Below are positions 1 through 6,674 of a DNA stretch of 9,487 nt, one piece after another. How positions within the stretch are numbered: position 1 is the stretch's first letter; the number at the start of each line of letters is the position of its first letter. The stretch is from Clostridiaceae bacterium (GTDB taxonomy: Bacteria; Bacillota; Clostridia; DSM-8532), in assembly GCA_025361665.1 (NCBI GenBank), contig JANYKF010000312.1:1-9487 (forward strand), read 5' to 3'. The translations under genes were made by a program, and so were the position numbers. The notes below the pieces were generated by a model that was not told the DNA's origin, made no database searches, and was given only the letters and a program-made list of their open reading frames with translations.

Positions 1-126
1 TGCAGTTCTGCTTGTGTTGCAGTACTGCTTGCGCGTCCAGTGTTATATACTGTAGGCGTATGGTCAGGCACTTCGGACAAGCAGCAAAAAGGAAGCGGTT
101 CCCGGACAACTTTGCCGAAACCGTGA
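1..126 (+). CDS. possible C-terminal tail of an upstream gene (partial, membrane-protein-like)
   Basis: The reading frame starting at base 1 is open for 41 codons and ends at TGA 124-126, only 21 bases before the next start codon. The first residues are hydrophobic (SACVAVLLARPVLYTVGVW) and are followed by a polar, Lys/Gln/Ser-rich tail. That is how many transporter C-termini look: a last membrane helix and a short cytoplasmic tail. A transporter would fit ahead of the cytoplasmic hydrolase and sulfatase. However, frame 3 is also open through base 164, the stretch is too short to judge codon use, and no family motif is visible. The call rests on hydrophobicity and tight spacing only. Confidence 0.35.
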   Translation, partial: CSSACVAVLLARPVLYTVGVWSGTSDKQQKGSGSRTTLPKP

Positions 127-147
127 CCACTGAAGGGAGCGAAAGTC

Positions 148-2748
148 ATGCAGAATCGTGAAAACAGGGCATCTCCCCTATGCAGCCCTATTCCCATCCA
201 TGCCGCATACAACCGGAACATTGCGATGCTGACGGCGGAAGACTGTTCCGTTGCCGTGCTGGAAGACCGCCGGCACCTGCTTTTGGGCGGGAGCATTCTT
301 TGCGGGATACCCTTTGAACTGGGAATGGAGGGTGACGCTCCGAATGTGCTGCTGCTGAAAGACGGACCGGTCACCCTGGAGCTGCCCCGGCCTTCTCATG
401 ATCCATTTCTGATATTCCTCCATGCCGCGGACTACAAGGAAAACGCATGCGGGGAAGACGGCCTGGTGCGTCATTATATGGGCACGCCGCGTTTGGGCGA
501 AGTCGTGGCCGTTTATGAATTCCGATATTTGGATGGAACCCGGCATGACATTCCCGTCAGGCGGCGGTTCAATATCGGTGAATTCACACATCATTGGGGA
601 ACGGACAGTTTCGAATGCATTCCGCACACGAAGCCCCAGGCTTTCCGCACCAATACCGACGACATTGTCCGTGGCCGGGAATCGAAACGGGCCTGGGGAG
701 AAAGCCTGTATCGCTCTTCCGAGGGCGGCTCCGACAGCGGGATGAAACATTGGATCTTCGCGGCGGAGAATCCCCACCCTGAAAAGGATTTGTGCGCCAT
801 CACCTTCAAACCAGGAAACGGAACGGTTTTCATTTTCGGCGTGACCGGAAGCACTTTGCAATCCAATCCCATCCGCTGGGAGCCCTCCAAACGGCTGAAG
901 CTTGTTTTGCCCGCCGGGCAGTCTTTGAACCGGTTCGGCGACTATGAGGATTTGGACATGGATTTGGGCTGCGTGACGGCAACGTTGCCGGTGTCGGATT
1001 ATGACGATGCCGCCTGGGAGTCCGGCTATGCGAACAAACCACCGGTTCTGTCCACGCAGGCGGTCATCATCGAATATACCGCCCATCCTGAAGCGCGCCT
1101 GTATTTCGGGAAAGAGGGTGCCTCCTTTTTGCCGGTCCGGGATCTCACGGACGATTCGTGCCATCTGGATGGATATGCCGTTCAGACTGTCAAAAATCCG
1201 GGCATTCCGGTAAAGATCAGAATCCTCGATCGCGCAAGTGGCCTGCCCGTTCCGGCGAAACTGCACATTCACGGCATGGACGGGGAATATCTGGCGCCGA
1301 TGAACCGGCATCGCTTTCCCAATCCCCACTGGTTTGAAGATTACAGCGTCGATTTCACGAACTCCGGGCACCATGCGGCCTATGTGGATGGGGAGACGGT
1401 CGTCCTGCTTCCTGAAGGCGAAGTCTGCATGGAGATTTCCAAAGGCTTTGAAATCAAACCCATCCGATGCAGGCAAACAATCCAAGCGGATACGGACACC
1501 ATCACGGTCACGCTGGATCGCGTACTGCCATGGCGCGTCAAAGGATGGGTGACTGCAGACACCCATGTTCACTTCCTCTCCCCTCAGTCAGCCTTGCTGG
1601 AAGGGAGTGCCGAAGGGGTGAACGTGGTCAACCTCCTTGCCAGCCAATGGGGCGAGCTGTTCACCAACATTGGCGATTTTGATGGCGCAACAACACTGGG
1701 AAGCAAGGATTCGGGCGGAAACGGAGAATATCTTGTCCGTGTGGGGACGGAAAACAGGCAGCACATCCTCGGGCATATATCCCTTCTGGGATATGAGGGG
1801 AGCATGATCCTGCCCCTGACGACGGGCGGTACCAATGAATCCAGGCTGGGGGATCCGGTGGAGGTCTCTCTGTCGGACTGGGCAAGGCAGTGCCGGATGC
1901 AAAACGGGTTGAGCATCCTGCCTCATTTCCCGAATCCCCGTGCCGAAGGCGCGGCCTCTCTGGTGATGAATCTCATGGACGGGGTTGAAATGACATCCTG
2001 GAGCGCGATTTTCGAGGGAATCAACCCCTATTCCCTGTCCGATTGGTACCGGTACCTGAACTGCGGGTATTTTGTGCCGGCGGTCGGCGGATCCGACAAG
2101 ATGTCGGCGGAAATGCCCGTTGGCGGCATCAGGACGTACGCATTGATCAGGAATGGCTTGTTTACATATGAAAACTGGAAGGATGCCGTACGCAAGGGAT
2201 ACACGTTCGTGACCTTTGGGCCGCTCCTTGATTTTCGCATCAGCGGGCAGGAGATGGGGACAACCATCTTTTTGAACCAGGAGGGCGGAACGCTGGATGT
2301 CGACTGGCAGGTCTCATCCGTGACCATTCCGGCGACCCGGGTCGAACTGGTTGTCAATGGCGAAGTCCGTGAAACGAAACAACTCGATCCGGAGAAGGCT
2401 GAACAGAGCGGGAGTTGGTCCGTCCGGTTTGTCGAAAGCGGCTGGGCGGCGATCCGTGTCCGCGGAAAGTACCCGGACAGGCCGGAAGTCATCGCGGCCC
2501 ATTCCAGCGTGATTGTCGTCAAGGCCGGCGACAGGCCGATTTTCAGCAAGCTGGATGCGATGACCATCCTGGAGCAGATCGAAGGGGCCACCGCTTATGT
2601 GAAGAATCTCGGATCCCGGGCGGAGGAAAAGCAGTACAGGCAATTGATGGCCGGTCTGACTGCCGCGCACCGGAAACTGCACAACCAGATGCATCGGCAG
2701 GGGATGTTCCACAACCATACGCCGGTGGATGATCATCATAAGGATTGA
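148..2748 (+). CDS. CehA/McbA-type PHP-domain metallohydrolase
   Basis: Predicted cytoplasmic metal-dependent hydrolase of the PHP superfamily, 866 aa with no signal peptide. An AAGGGAG ribosome site (133-139) lies 8 bases before the ATG. The N-terminal part (about 1-460) looks beta-rich and has no motif I can name. The PHP region (about 465-700) opens with TADTHVHF, giving the metal-binding pair H473/H475. It continues with E535 and H543 (GTEN...LGHISLLGY), H593 (LPHFPNP) and D650 (GGSDK). The expected GxDxH final motif reads GSDKM, so a His ligand is absent at that place. A beta-sandwich-like segment (about 700-800) and a helical, His-rich tail follow. Named family members CehA and McbA hydrolyse carbamate esters, but most relatives are uncharacterised and often sit in carbohydrate clusters. 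The substrate is unknown; the following sulfatase suggests a sulfated or glycosidic compound. The fold is well supported, the reaction is inferred. Confidence 0.85.
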   Translation: MQNRENRASPLCSPIPIHAAYNRNIAMLTAEDCSVAVLEDRRHLLLGGSILCGIPFELGMEGDAPNVLLLKDGPVTLELPRPSHDPFLIFLHAADYKENACGEDGLVRHYMGTPRLGEVVAVYEFRYLDGTRHDIPVRRRFNIGEFTHHWGTDSFECIPHTKPQAFRTNTDDIVRGRESKRAWGESLYRSSEGGSDSGMKHWIFAAENPHPEKDLCAITFKPGNGTVFIFGVTGSTLQSNPIRWEPSKRLKLVLPAGQSLNRFGDYEDLDMDLGCVTATLPVSDYDDAAWESGYANKPPVLSTQAVIIEYTAHPEARLYFGKEGASFLPVRDLTDDSCHLDGYAVQTVKNPGIPVKIRILDRASGLPVPAKLHIHGMDGEYLAPMNRHRFPNPHWFEDYSVDFTNSGHHAAYVDGETVVLLPEGEVCMEISKGFEIKPIRCRQTIQADTDTITVTLDRVLPWRVKGWVTADTHVHFLSPQSALLEGSAEGVNVVNLLASQWGELFTNIGDFDGATTLGSKDSGGNGEYLVRVGTENRQHILGHISLLGYEGSMILPLTTGGTNESRLGDPVEVSLSDWARQCRMQNGLSILPHFPNPRAEGAASLVMNLMDGVEMTSWSAIFEGINPYSLSDWYRYLNCGYFVPAVGGSDKMSAEMPVGGIRTYALIRNGLFTYENWKDAVRKGYTFVTFGPLLDFRISGQEMGTTIFLNQEGGTLDVDWQVSSVTIPATRVELVVNGEVRETKQLDPEKAEQSGSWSVRFVESGWAAIRVRGKYPDRPEVIAAHSSVIVVKAGDRPIFSKLDAMTILEQIEGATAYVKNLGSRAEEKQYRQLMAGLTAAHRKLHNQMHRQGMFHNHTPVDDHHKD

Positions 2749-2765
2749 ACCAGGGTGCAGCGGAT

Positions 2766-2839
2766 GCCGGATGCATGCAAGTTGCAAAATGCAACTTGCA
2801 TGAAAAAGTCGAAAATCGACTTTTTACACCAGAATCAAG
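2766..2839 (+). repeat. short two-hairpin copy of a modular palindromic element
   Basis: Bases 2766-2825 are identical to 7905-7964, and the next 14 bases match the other copy with two changes. Hairpin one pairs 2774-2786 with 2790-2802 (13 bp, AAA loop). Hairpin two pairs 2803-2812 with 2816-2825 (10 bp, AAA loop, A-run on the 5' arm and T-run on the 3' arm). The right end, 2821-2839, is the exact reverse complement of 7771-7789, the left end of the long copy. The two ends of the element therefore appear interchangeable. The left boundary near 2766 is the remains of another hairpin arm (GCCGGATG). It fills most of the gap between the metallohydrolase and the sulfatase. Confidence 0.9.
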
Positions 2840-2840
2840 G
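2837..2840 (+). promoter_or_regulatory. ribosome site of the sulfatase, at the edge of the repeat
   Basis: AAGG lies 9 bases before ATG 2850. Its AAG is the last part of the terminal repeat (TCAAG), and only the final G lies outside. No better Shine-Dalgarno precedes any earlier in-frame start, since the frame back to 2745 runs through the hairpins. This supports 2850 as the start and places the hairpin-two stem only 11 bases upstream of the site. Confidence 0.5.
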
Positions 2841-2849
2841 TTAGAAAAC

Positions 2850-4319
2850 ATGAAAAACATACTCTTGATCATGACCGACCAGCAGCGATTCGACACGATA
2901 GAAGGATATGGCAATCCGATCATTCGAACACCCGCGTCCATGAGGCTTGCGTCGGAAGGCACATTCTACAGCCGTGCCTACACCCCGAGCCCCGTGTGTG
3001 TTCCCGCCCGCTTCAGCCTTCTTGCCGGACTATATCCGCACAATACCGGATGTGCGGACAATGACGCCATGCCGGGAGGCCGCATGAGCATCATGGAACT
3101 GCTGAAGGGACAGGGGTATCAGACCCATGGCGTGGGAAAGATGCATTTTACCTTTGAGCAGGATGGGAACATGGCTCTGTGGGGATTTGACTCCAGGGAC
3201 ACGAGTGAAGAAGTGGAAGGCGCCACCCGGGATGATTTCCACAACTACCTTGTTGAGAAGGGCTACGGTCATGTGGAAGATGTCCACGGGGTTCGGGGCG
3301 AAATGTATTATGTGCCCCAGCCATCACAGCTTCCGCTCCAGCATCACAACACCACATGGGTAGCGGATCGTTCCATCGCGTTTCTTGAAAAACGGGACAA
3401 GACATCCCCTTTCTTCCTGATGAGCAGCTTTATCAAGCCGCATCCGCCATTCGAGGCCCCCGTGCCATGGAATAAGCTGTACAGGGCTCCCGAAATGCCA
3501 TTTCCCCACGTGCCCAAAGACTATGAAAGCTTGCTGACATACTATAACCGGGTGCAGAACAGATATAAATACAGGGATCGGGGCATTGATCTCAATCTGT
3601 TGAGATGCATGAAAGCATATTATTATGCCTGCATCTCCATGGTTGATGACAATGTGGGCCGACTGCTTCGTTACATGGACAGTACCGGTCTGATGAAGGA
3701 CACCCTGATCATATACACGTCGGATCATGGCGAAATGCTGGGGGATTACAACAGTTTCGGCAAAAGGGGGTTTCTTGATTCATGCGCCCGGATCCCATTC
3801 ATCGTAAGGACCCCCGGACAGAAACCGGGGCGCGTCGTCAACACGGCCGTATCGCTTGTGGACCTGTTTCCCACGATGGCTGAATATGCCGGCGCAGAGC
3901 TGCCGGACAATCTCGATGGCATGAGCCTGTACGGTTTGGACGAAAACGATCCGTGCCGCGAGGTTTACAGTCAATTCGGACAAGGGCCCGATGGCCTTTA
4001 CATGCTGGCCGATGGTCGTTACAAGTACTTCCATTCATGCCCTGACAACAAGGATTATCTTCTGGATGCGAAGACCGATCCGATGGAAACGCGGAGCTTT
4101 GCGTACAACCTCATGTATCAGGACAAGCGAAAGGAAATGAGGCAAAGACTTGCTCGTCATCTTGAAGGGCAAGGACATGTCTCGCCTTTGAAAGAACATG
4201 ATTTTACCGACTTCCCGATAAGGCAATTGGAACCCGATCCCGACTCCGGGCTGCTTTTCCAGGATGGTCGTCAAAGAAAGGACATTCCTGATTATGAAAG
4301 GGATTGGCCGGGTCACTGA
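2850..4319 (+). CDS. Cys-type sulfatase (alkaline phosphatase superfamily)
   Basis: Predicted sulfate ester hydrolase, 489 aa. The N-terminus MKNILLIMTDQQRFD is the usual opening of the family and carries metal-binding D10. The signature CVPAR (C50-R54) followed by FSLLAG is the CxPxR site where Cys is converted to formylglycine. GKMHF, SDHGEMLG (D292, H293) and GKRG (K305) are further active-site motifs, and the length is normal. There is no signal peptide, so it should act in the cytoplasm on an imported substrate. As a Cys-type enzyme it needs a maturation enzyme, which is not in the window. The open frame extends upstream to 2745, but those 35 residues would be translated repeat DNA; ATG 2850 matches the family start. 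It follows the metallohydrolase on the same strand and is probably co-transcribed. The family is near certain; the substrate (sugar, choline or phenyl sulfate) is unknown. Confidence 0.93.
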   Translation: MKNILLIMTDQQRFDTIEGYGNPIIRTPASMRLASEGTFYSRAYTPSPVCVPARFSLLAGLYPHNTGCADNDAMPGGRMSIMELLKGQGYQTHGVGKMHFTFEQDGNMALWGFDSRDTSEEVEGATRDDFHNYLVEKGYGHVEDVHGVRGEMYYVPQPSQLPLQHHNTTWVADRSIAFLEKRDKTSPFFLMSSFIKPHPPFEAPVPWNKLYRAPEMPFPHVPKDYESLLTYYNRVQNRYKYRDRGIDLNLLRCMKAYYYACISMVDDNVGRLLRYMDSTGLMKDTLIIYTSDHGEMLGDYNSFGKRGFLDSCARIPFIVRTPGQKPGRVVNTAVSLVDLFPTMAEYAGAELPDNLDGMSLYGLDENDPCREVYSQFGQGPDGLYMLADGRYKYFHSCPDNKDYLLDAKTDPMETRSFAYNLMYQDKRKEMRQRLARHLEGQGHVSPLKEHDFTDFPIRQLEPDPDSGLLFQDGRQRKDIPDYERDWPGH

Positions 4320-4372
4320 GATACCCCTGCCGGATCCGGGCAAGTCGGCTGCCCTGTTGAGCGGACATCGGA

Positions 4373-5812
4373 TTATGCTTTTTTCGGCAATCTCACCGTG
4401 AAGACCGACCCGGCATTGAGTTGGCTTGTCACTTCGATTGAACCTTGATGCGCCTGGGCGATCTCCCTGGCAATGGCAAGTCCAAGGCCATGACCCCCTG
4501 TCTTCAAGGTTCTGGAAGGGTCTGATCGGTAAAAGCGCTGAAAGATCTTTGTCAAATCCTTTTCAGGAATCCCGATGCCTGAATCCGTCACTTTGACTTC
4601 CACCCATGCATGACCGCCGATTTTCGTTGCGCGGCCCGAAACACTGACCCGCCCCAGGGGAGGGGTGTATTTGATGCCGTTGTCAATCAGAACGGTGAAA
4701 AGCGATGCCAGCATTTTCTGATCCCCTTGGCAGATGAGGGCGGACGGGCAGTCAAGTTCCAAAGCAATCTGTTTGTCACCAGCCATGATCGCCAACGCAT
4801 CCACGGTCTGCCTCAGCGTGTCCGAGATATCCACGTCTGCTTTTTTCGTGGGCAGTTTCATACTGTCCGCCCGGGCCAGAAAAAGAAGACGCTCCACCAA
4901 ATCCCGCATCCGAAAGGATTCCTCGCGGATATCCCGTACATTCTGGAGGGCTTCTTCCTGGTCTGCATGCAGTTCCCGGTCCAGGGACTCTGCAGACAGC
5001 AGGACCACGCTGATGGGTGTTCGCAATTCATGGGATGCGTCGGCAAGAAACCGCTGCTTGGTTTCATAGGCATCCTGCACCGGTTTCATGGCCCGGCCGG
5101 CAATCCGGTATCCGATCAGGGTGCTGGCCAGGATCCCGATGAAGAAGGCGATCATCATGATTTGAAGCAGGTTCTTCATGGTTTCGGCGACCAGGGTCAA
5201 ATCCCGCCCGACACAATAGGAACCGTATGTGACACCGTTGACGACGATAAGCCTCTTCAACAGCTGCACTTTCGTCATGGGTCCTTTCTCAAGCTCGAAC
5301 CCGGCCGGCTGACCATCAGTCGGCACCTGGTCCATTTTTGTCAGCAGAAGGGCCAACGTCGTCTTGTTGTTGACGCCATGGGAAACCAGGTTTCCGGCCG
5401 TATCGAAAATCAGGAAAAAAGAGAAGCTCTTCAGCACGGAAGGAACGATCAGGTCGCTGACGCCCTCGATATGCTGAGGACGCGCCGGTGTGCTGTTTCC
5501 GTTTTGCGTGTTTTCAGAAGACTGTGTGGTGACAGACTCCTCTTTTTCTTCAGCAGAGCCATCCCCTGTTTCGGCAACAGGGCCGGGTGCGGTAGTCCCA
5601 GCCCCCTCGTCGTTCGGTGCAAATTCGGTGTCGGTCAGCCATGCGGAGTCAGACCCGTTCAAACTGTTCAGCATATTGTCGGATTCGTTCGACATCTGAG
5701 AATCGTTATATGTCTGCAGCAGGAAATAAATGAAGAGATTGGTCACCAAAAGGATGGAGATAAGGATCAGTGTATAGGAAAGGGTCATCTGCAGCTGCAG
5801 CTTCTTGAACAT
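4373..5812 (-). CDS. membrane sensor histidine kinase, CiaH-like
   Basis: Sensor kinase of a two-component system, 479 aa from ATG 5812. Helix TM1 spans about residues 9-32 and TM2 about 215-238. They enclose an outside domain that begins with a Ser/Thr/Glu/Gly-rich, disordered-looking stretch (about 40-115) before a folded part. The cytoplasmic side has the H-box ASHELRTP (H261), N-box (N378 in LIDNGIKYTP), DSGIG (410-414), FQRFY (424-428) and GHGLGLA (440-446), so every catalytic box is present. TM2 joins the H-box by a linker of only about 20 residues with no recognisable HAMP domain, as in CiaH-type kinases. It lies 2 bases after the response regulator stop and is clearly co-translated with it. 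The signal is unknown. The gene converges with the sulfatase, leaving 53 bases without a convincing terminator. Confidence 0.93.
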   Translation of the reverse strand: MFKKLQLQMTLSYTLILISILLVTNLFIYFLLQTYNDSQMSNESDNMLNSLNGSDSAWLTDTEFAPNDEGAGTTAPGPVAETGDGSAEEKEESVTTQSSENTQNGNSTPARPQHIEGVSDLIVPSVLKSFSFFLIFDTAGNLVSHGVNNKTTLALLLTKMDQVPTDGQPAGFELEKGPMTKVQLLKRLIVVNGVTYGSYCVGRDLTLVAETMKNLLQIMMIAFFIGILASTLIGYRIAGRAMKPVQDAYETKQRFLADASHELRTPISVVLLSAESLDRELHADQEEALQNVRDIREESFRMRDLVERLLFLARADSMKLPTKKADVDISDTLRQTVDALAIMAGDKQIALELDCPSALICQGDQKMLASLFTVLIDNGIKYTPPLGRVSVSGRATKIGGHAWVEVKVTDSGIGIPEKDLTKIFQRFYRSDPSRTLKTGGHGLGLAIAREIAQAHQGSIEVTSQLNAGSVFTVRLPKKA

Positions 5813-5814
5813 CT

Positions 5815-6483
5815 TCACGCCTCCAGTTTATAGCCCATGCCCCGGACGTTGAGGATGTGCTTCTGTTCACCCTTGGTTTCCACTTTTTTTCGAAGGAGGC
5901 GGATATGGGCATCCAGATTGTTCGCCGTCACTTCTCCGTCTATTCCCCAGATGCGATCCAGCAATGTTTCCCTTGGGACAACGCGTCCATGGTTTTCAAG
6001 GAGAAACTGGAAAATCTGGTATTCCCTTTTTGATAAGTTCAAATGGCATCCGTCTTTGCTGACCGTCATCGTAGCCCGGTCGACGGCAAAGGGTCCGATT
6101 CTCAGGATGTCTTCGGCCAGCGTTTTCCTGCTTCTCCTGGCCAGAGCCTTGACGCGGGCCAGCAGCTCGCGGTATTCGAAAGGCTTCACAAGATAATCGT
6201 CCGCGCCGGCTTCGAGGCCTTCCACCTTGTTTTCCAGGGTGTCCCGGGCTGTCAGCATCAGGATGCCCCCATCATAGCCATTTTTCCGCAATTCCCGGCA
6301 AACCGAGATTCCGTCTTTTTCGGGCATCATCCAGTCCAGAATCACCAGCTCATACACGTTCATCTTCACATAGTCCAACGCCTCCGCGCCATTGGCCGCA
6401 TAATCGACGTTGTAGCCGTCCTGCTGCAGGAACTTCACAAGGTATCTGCCAATCTTCGGATCGTCTTCCGCCAGCAAAAGCAT
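5815..6483 (-). CDS. OmpR/PhoB-family response regulator
   Basis: DNA-binding partner of the adjacent kinase, 222 aa. The receiver domain (about 1-112) shows the acidic pair D7/D8, the phosphorylation site D50 (LVILDWMMPEKDG), T78 (LMLTARD) and K100 (YLVKPFEY). The winged-helix output domain (about 125-220) contains LNLSKREYQIFQFLL, the recognition-helix region ANNLDAHIRLLRKK and the closing NVRGMGYKLE. The frame runs upstream to 6558, but AGGAGGAG at 6493-6500 directs initiation at ATG 6483, and the protein then opens with MLLLAEDD as receivers do. A candidate promoter, a leader hairpin and a pair of direct repeats lie upstream. The target genes are unknown; autoregulation and control of the neighbouring cytochrome b5-like gene are natural guesses. 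Confidence 0.95.
   Translation of the reverse strand: MLLLAEDDPKIGRYLVKFLQQDGYNVDYAANGAEALDYVKMNVYELVILDWMMPEKDGISVCRELRKNGYDGGILMLTARDTLENKVEGLEAGADDYLVKPFEYRELLARVKALARRSRKTLAEDILRIGPFAVDRATMTVSKDGCHLNLSKREYQIFQFLLENHGRVVPRETLLDRIWGIDGEVTANNLDAHIRLLRKKVETKGEQKHILNVRGMGYKLEA
5820..5824 (-). promoter_or_regulatory. ribosome site that decides the kinase start
   Basis: GGAGG on the minus strand lies 7 bases before ATG 5812-5810, but only 1 base before the alternative GTG 5818-5816 that gives the longest frame. The ATG is therefore the better start. The site lies inside the last codons of the response regulator, so kinase translation is likely coupled to it. Confidence 0.75.
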
Positions 6484-6528
6484 GGTCAATCTCTCCTCCT
6501 GCGCCTGCATCCGCAACCGCAGCATAAA

Positions 6529-6553
6529 ACGGAAGCCTTCTGAAGGCTTCCGT
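6529..6553 (-). terminator. perfect hairpin in the regulator leader (terminator or attenuator)
   Basis: Twelve bases on each side pair perfectly around one central base (6541). The minus-strand stem starts with ACGGAAGCC, and the minus-strand sequence after it reads TTTATGC, a modest T-run. It could end transcription from the cytochrome b5-like gene, whose stop lies about 120 bases upstream. It also falls just after the predicted start of the regulator transcript and 28 bases before its ribosome site, so it could act as an attenuator or stabilising 5' stem. Confidence 0.55.
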
Positions 6554-6570
6554 CGCACAAGGCTGATTTG

Positions 6571-6599
6571 ATCATACCATTCATTGTCATCCGTGTCTT
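6571..6599 (-). promoter_or_regulatory. candidate promoter for the two-component operon
   Basis: On the minus strand, AAGACA (6599-6594, 4 of 6 to TTGACA) and TATGAT (6576-6571, 5 of 6 to TATAAT) are 17 bases apart, and TGG directly before the -10 makes it an extended -10. The predicted start near 6564 gives a leader of about 80 bases. This is based on sequence only. Confidence 0.5.
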
Positions 6600-6627
6600 T
6601 GCGTTGTTCGAGATGGATTGCTGAATC

Positions 6628-6668
6628 GGGTGATAATCCTGATCGCAGAATTGGATCATGATCCTGAT
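6628..6668 (-). promoter_or_regulatory. paired 16-base direct repeats, candidate operator
   Basis: On the + strand, 6628-6643 (GGGTGATAATCCTGAT) and 6653-6668 (GGATCATGATCCTGAT) match at 13 of 16 positions, with starts 25 bases apart. The second contains the 12-base palindrome GGATCATGATCC (6653-6664). They lie about 60-105 bases upstream of the predicted regulator transcript start, a common place for an activator or autoregulatory site. The second repeat touches the cytochrome b5-like gene's end region but is still intergenic. Confidence 0.35.
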
Positions 6669-6674
6669 GAAACC

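Noticed and set aside
41..51. TGTTATATACT resembling an extended -10 box upstream of the metallohydrolase
   Set aside because: No acceptable -35 at 16-18 bases, and it lies within a possible coding tail.
178..1572. Long minus-strand open frame (464 codons) opposite the metallohydrolase
   Set aside because: It lies fully antisense to a gene with clear motifs, has no ribosome site or recognisable domain, and is Arg/Gly/Pro-rich as expected from a G+C-rich shadow frame.
2745..2758. Possible left terminal repeat of the short element (TTGAACCAGGGTG against TTGATTCTGGTG)
   Set aside because: The match needs a gap and several mismatches; too weak to define a left boundary or to claim that the insertion made the metallohydrolase stop codon.
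2745..2849. Upstream extension of the sulfatase by 35 residues
   Set aside because: It would translate the palindromic repeat, starts at TTG inside the metallohydrolase stop region, has no ribosome site, and the family begins at the MKNILLIMTDQQR segment.
4330..4354. Palindrome CCGGATCCGG and a small GGGCA/TGCCC stem between the convergent sulfatase and kinase genes
   Set aside because: Stems are only 5 bp and neither strand has a T-run, so I cannot support a terminator.
4610..5833. Long plus-strand open frame (407 codons) opposite the sensor kinase
   Set aside because: The kinase on the other strand has every catalytic box; this frame has no recognisable motif and is a shadow of its codon bias.
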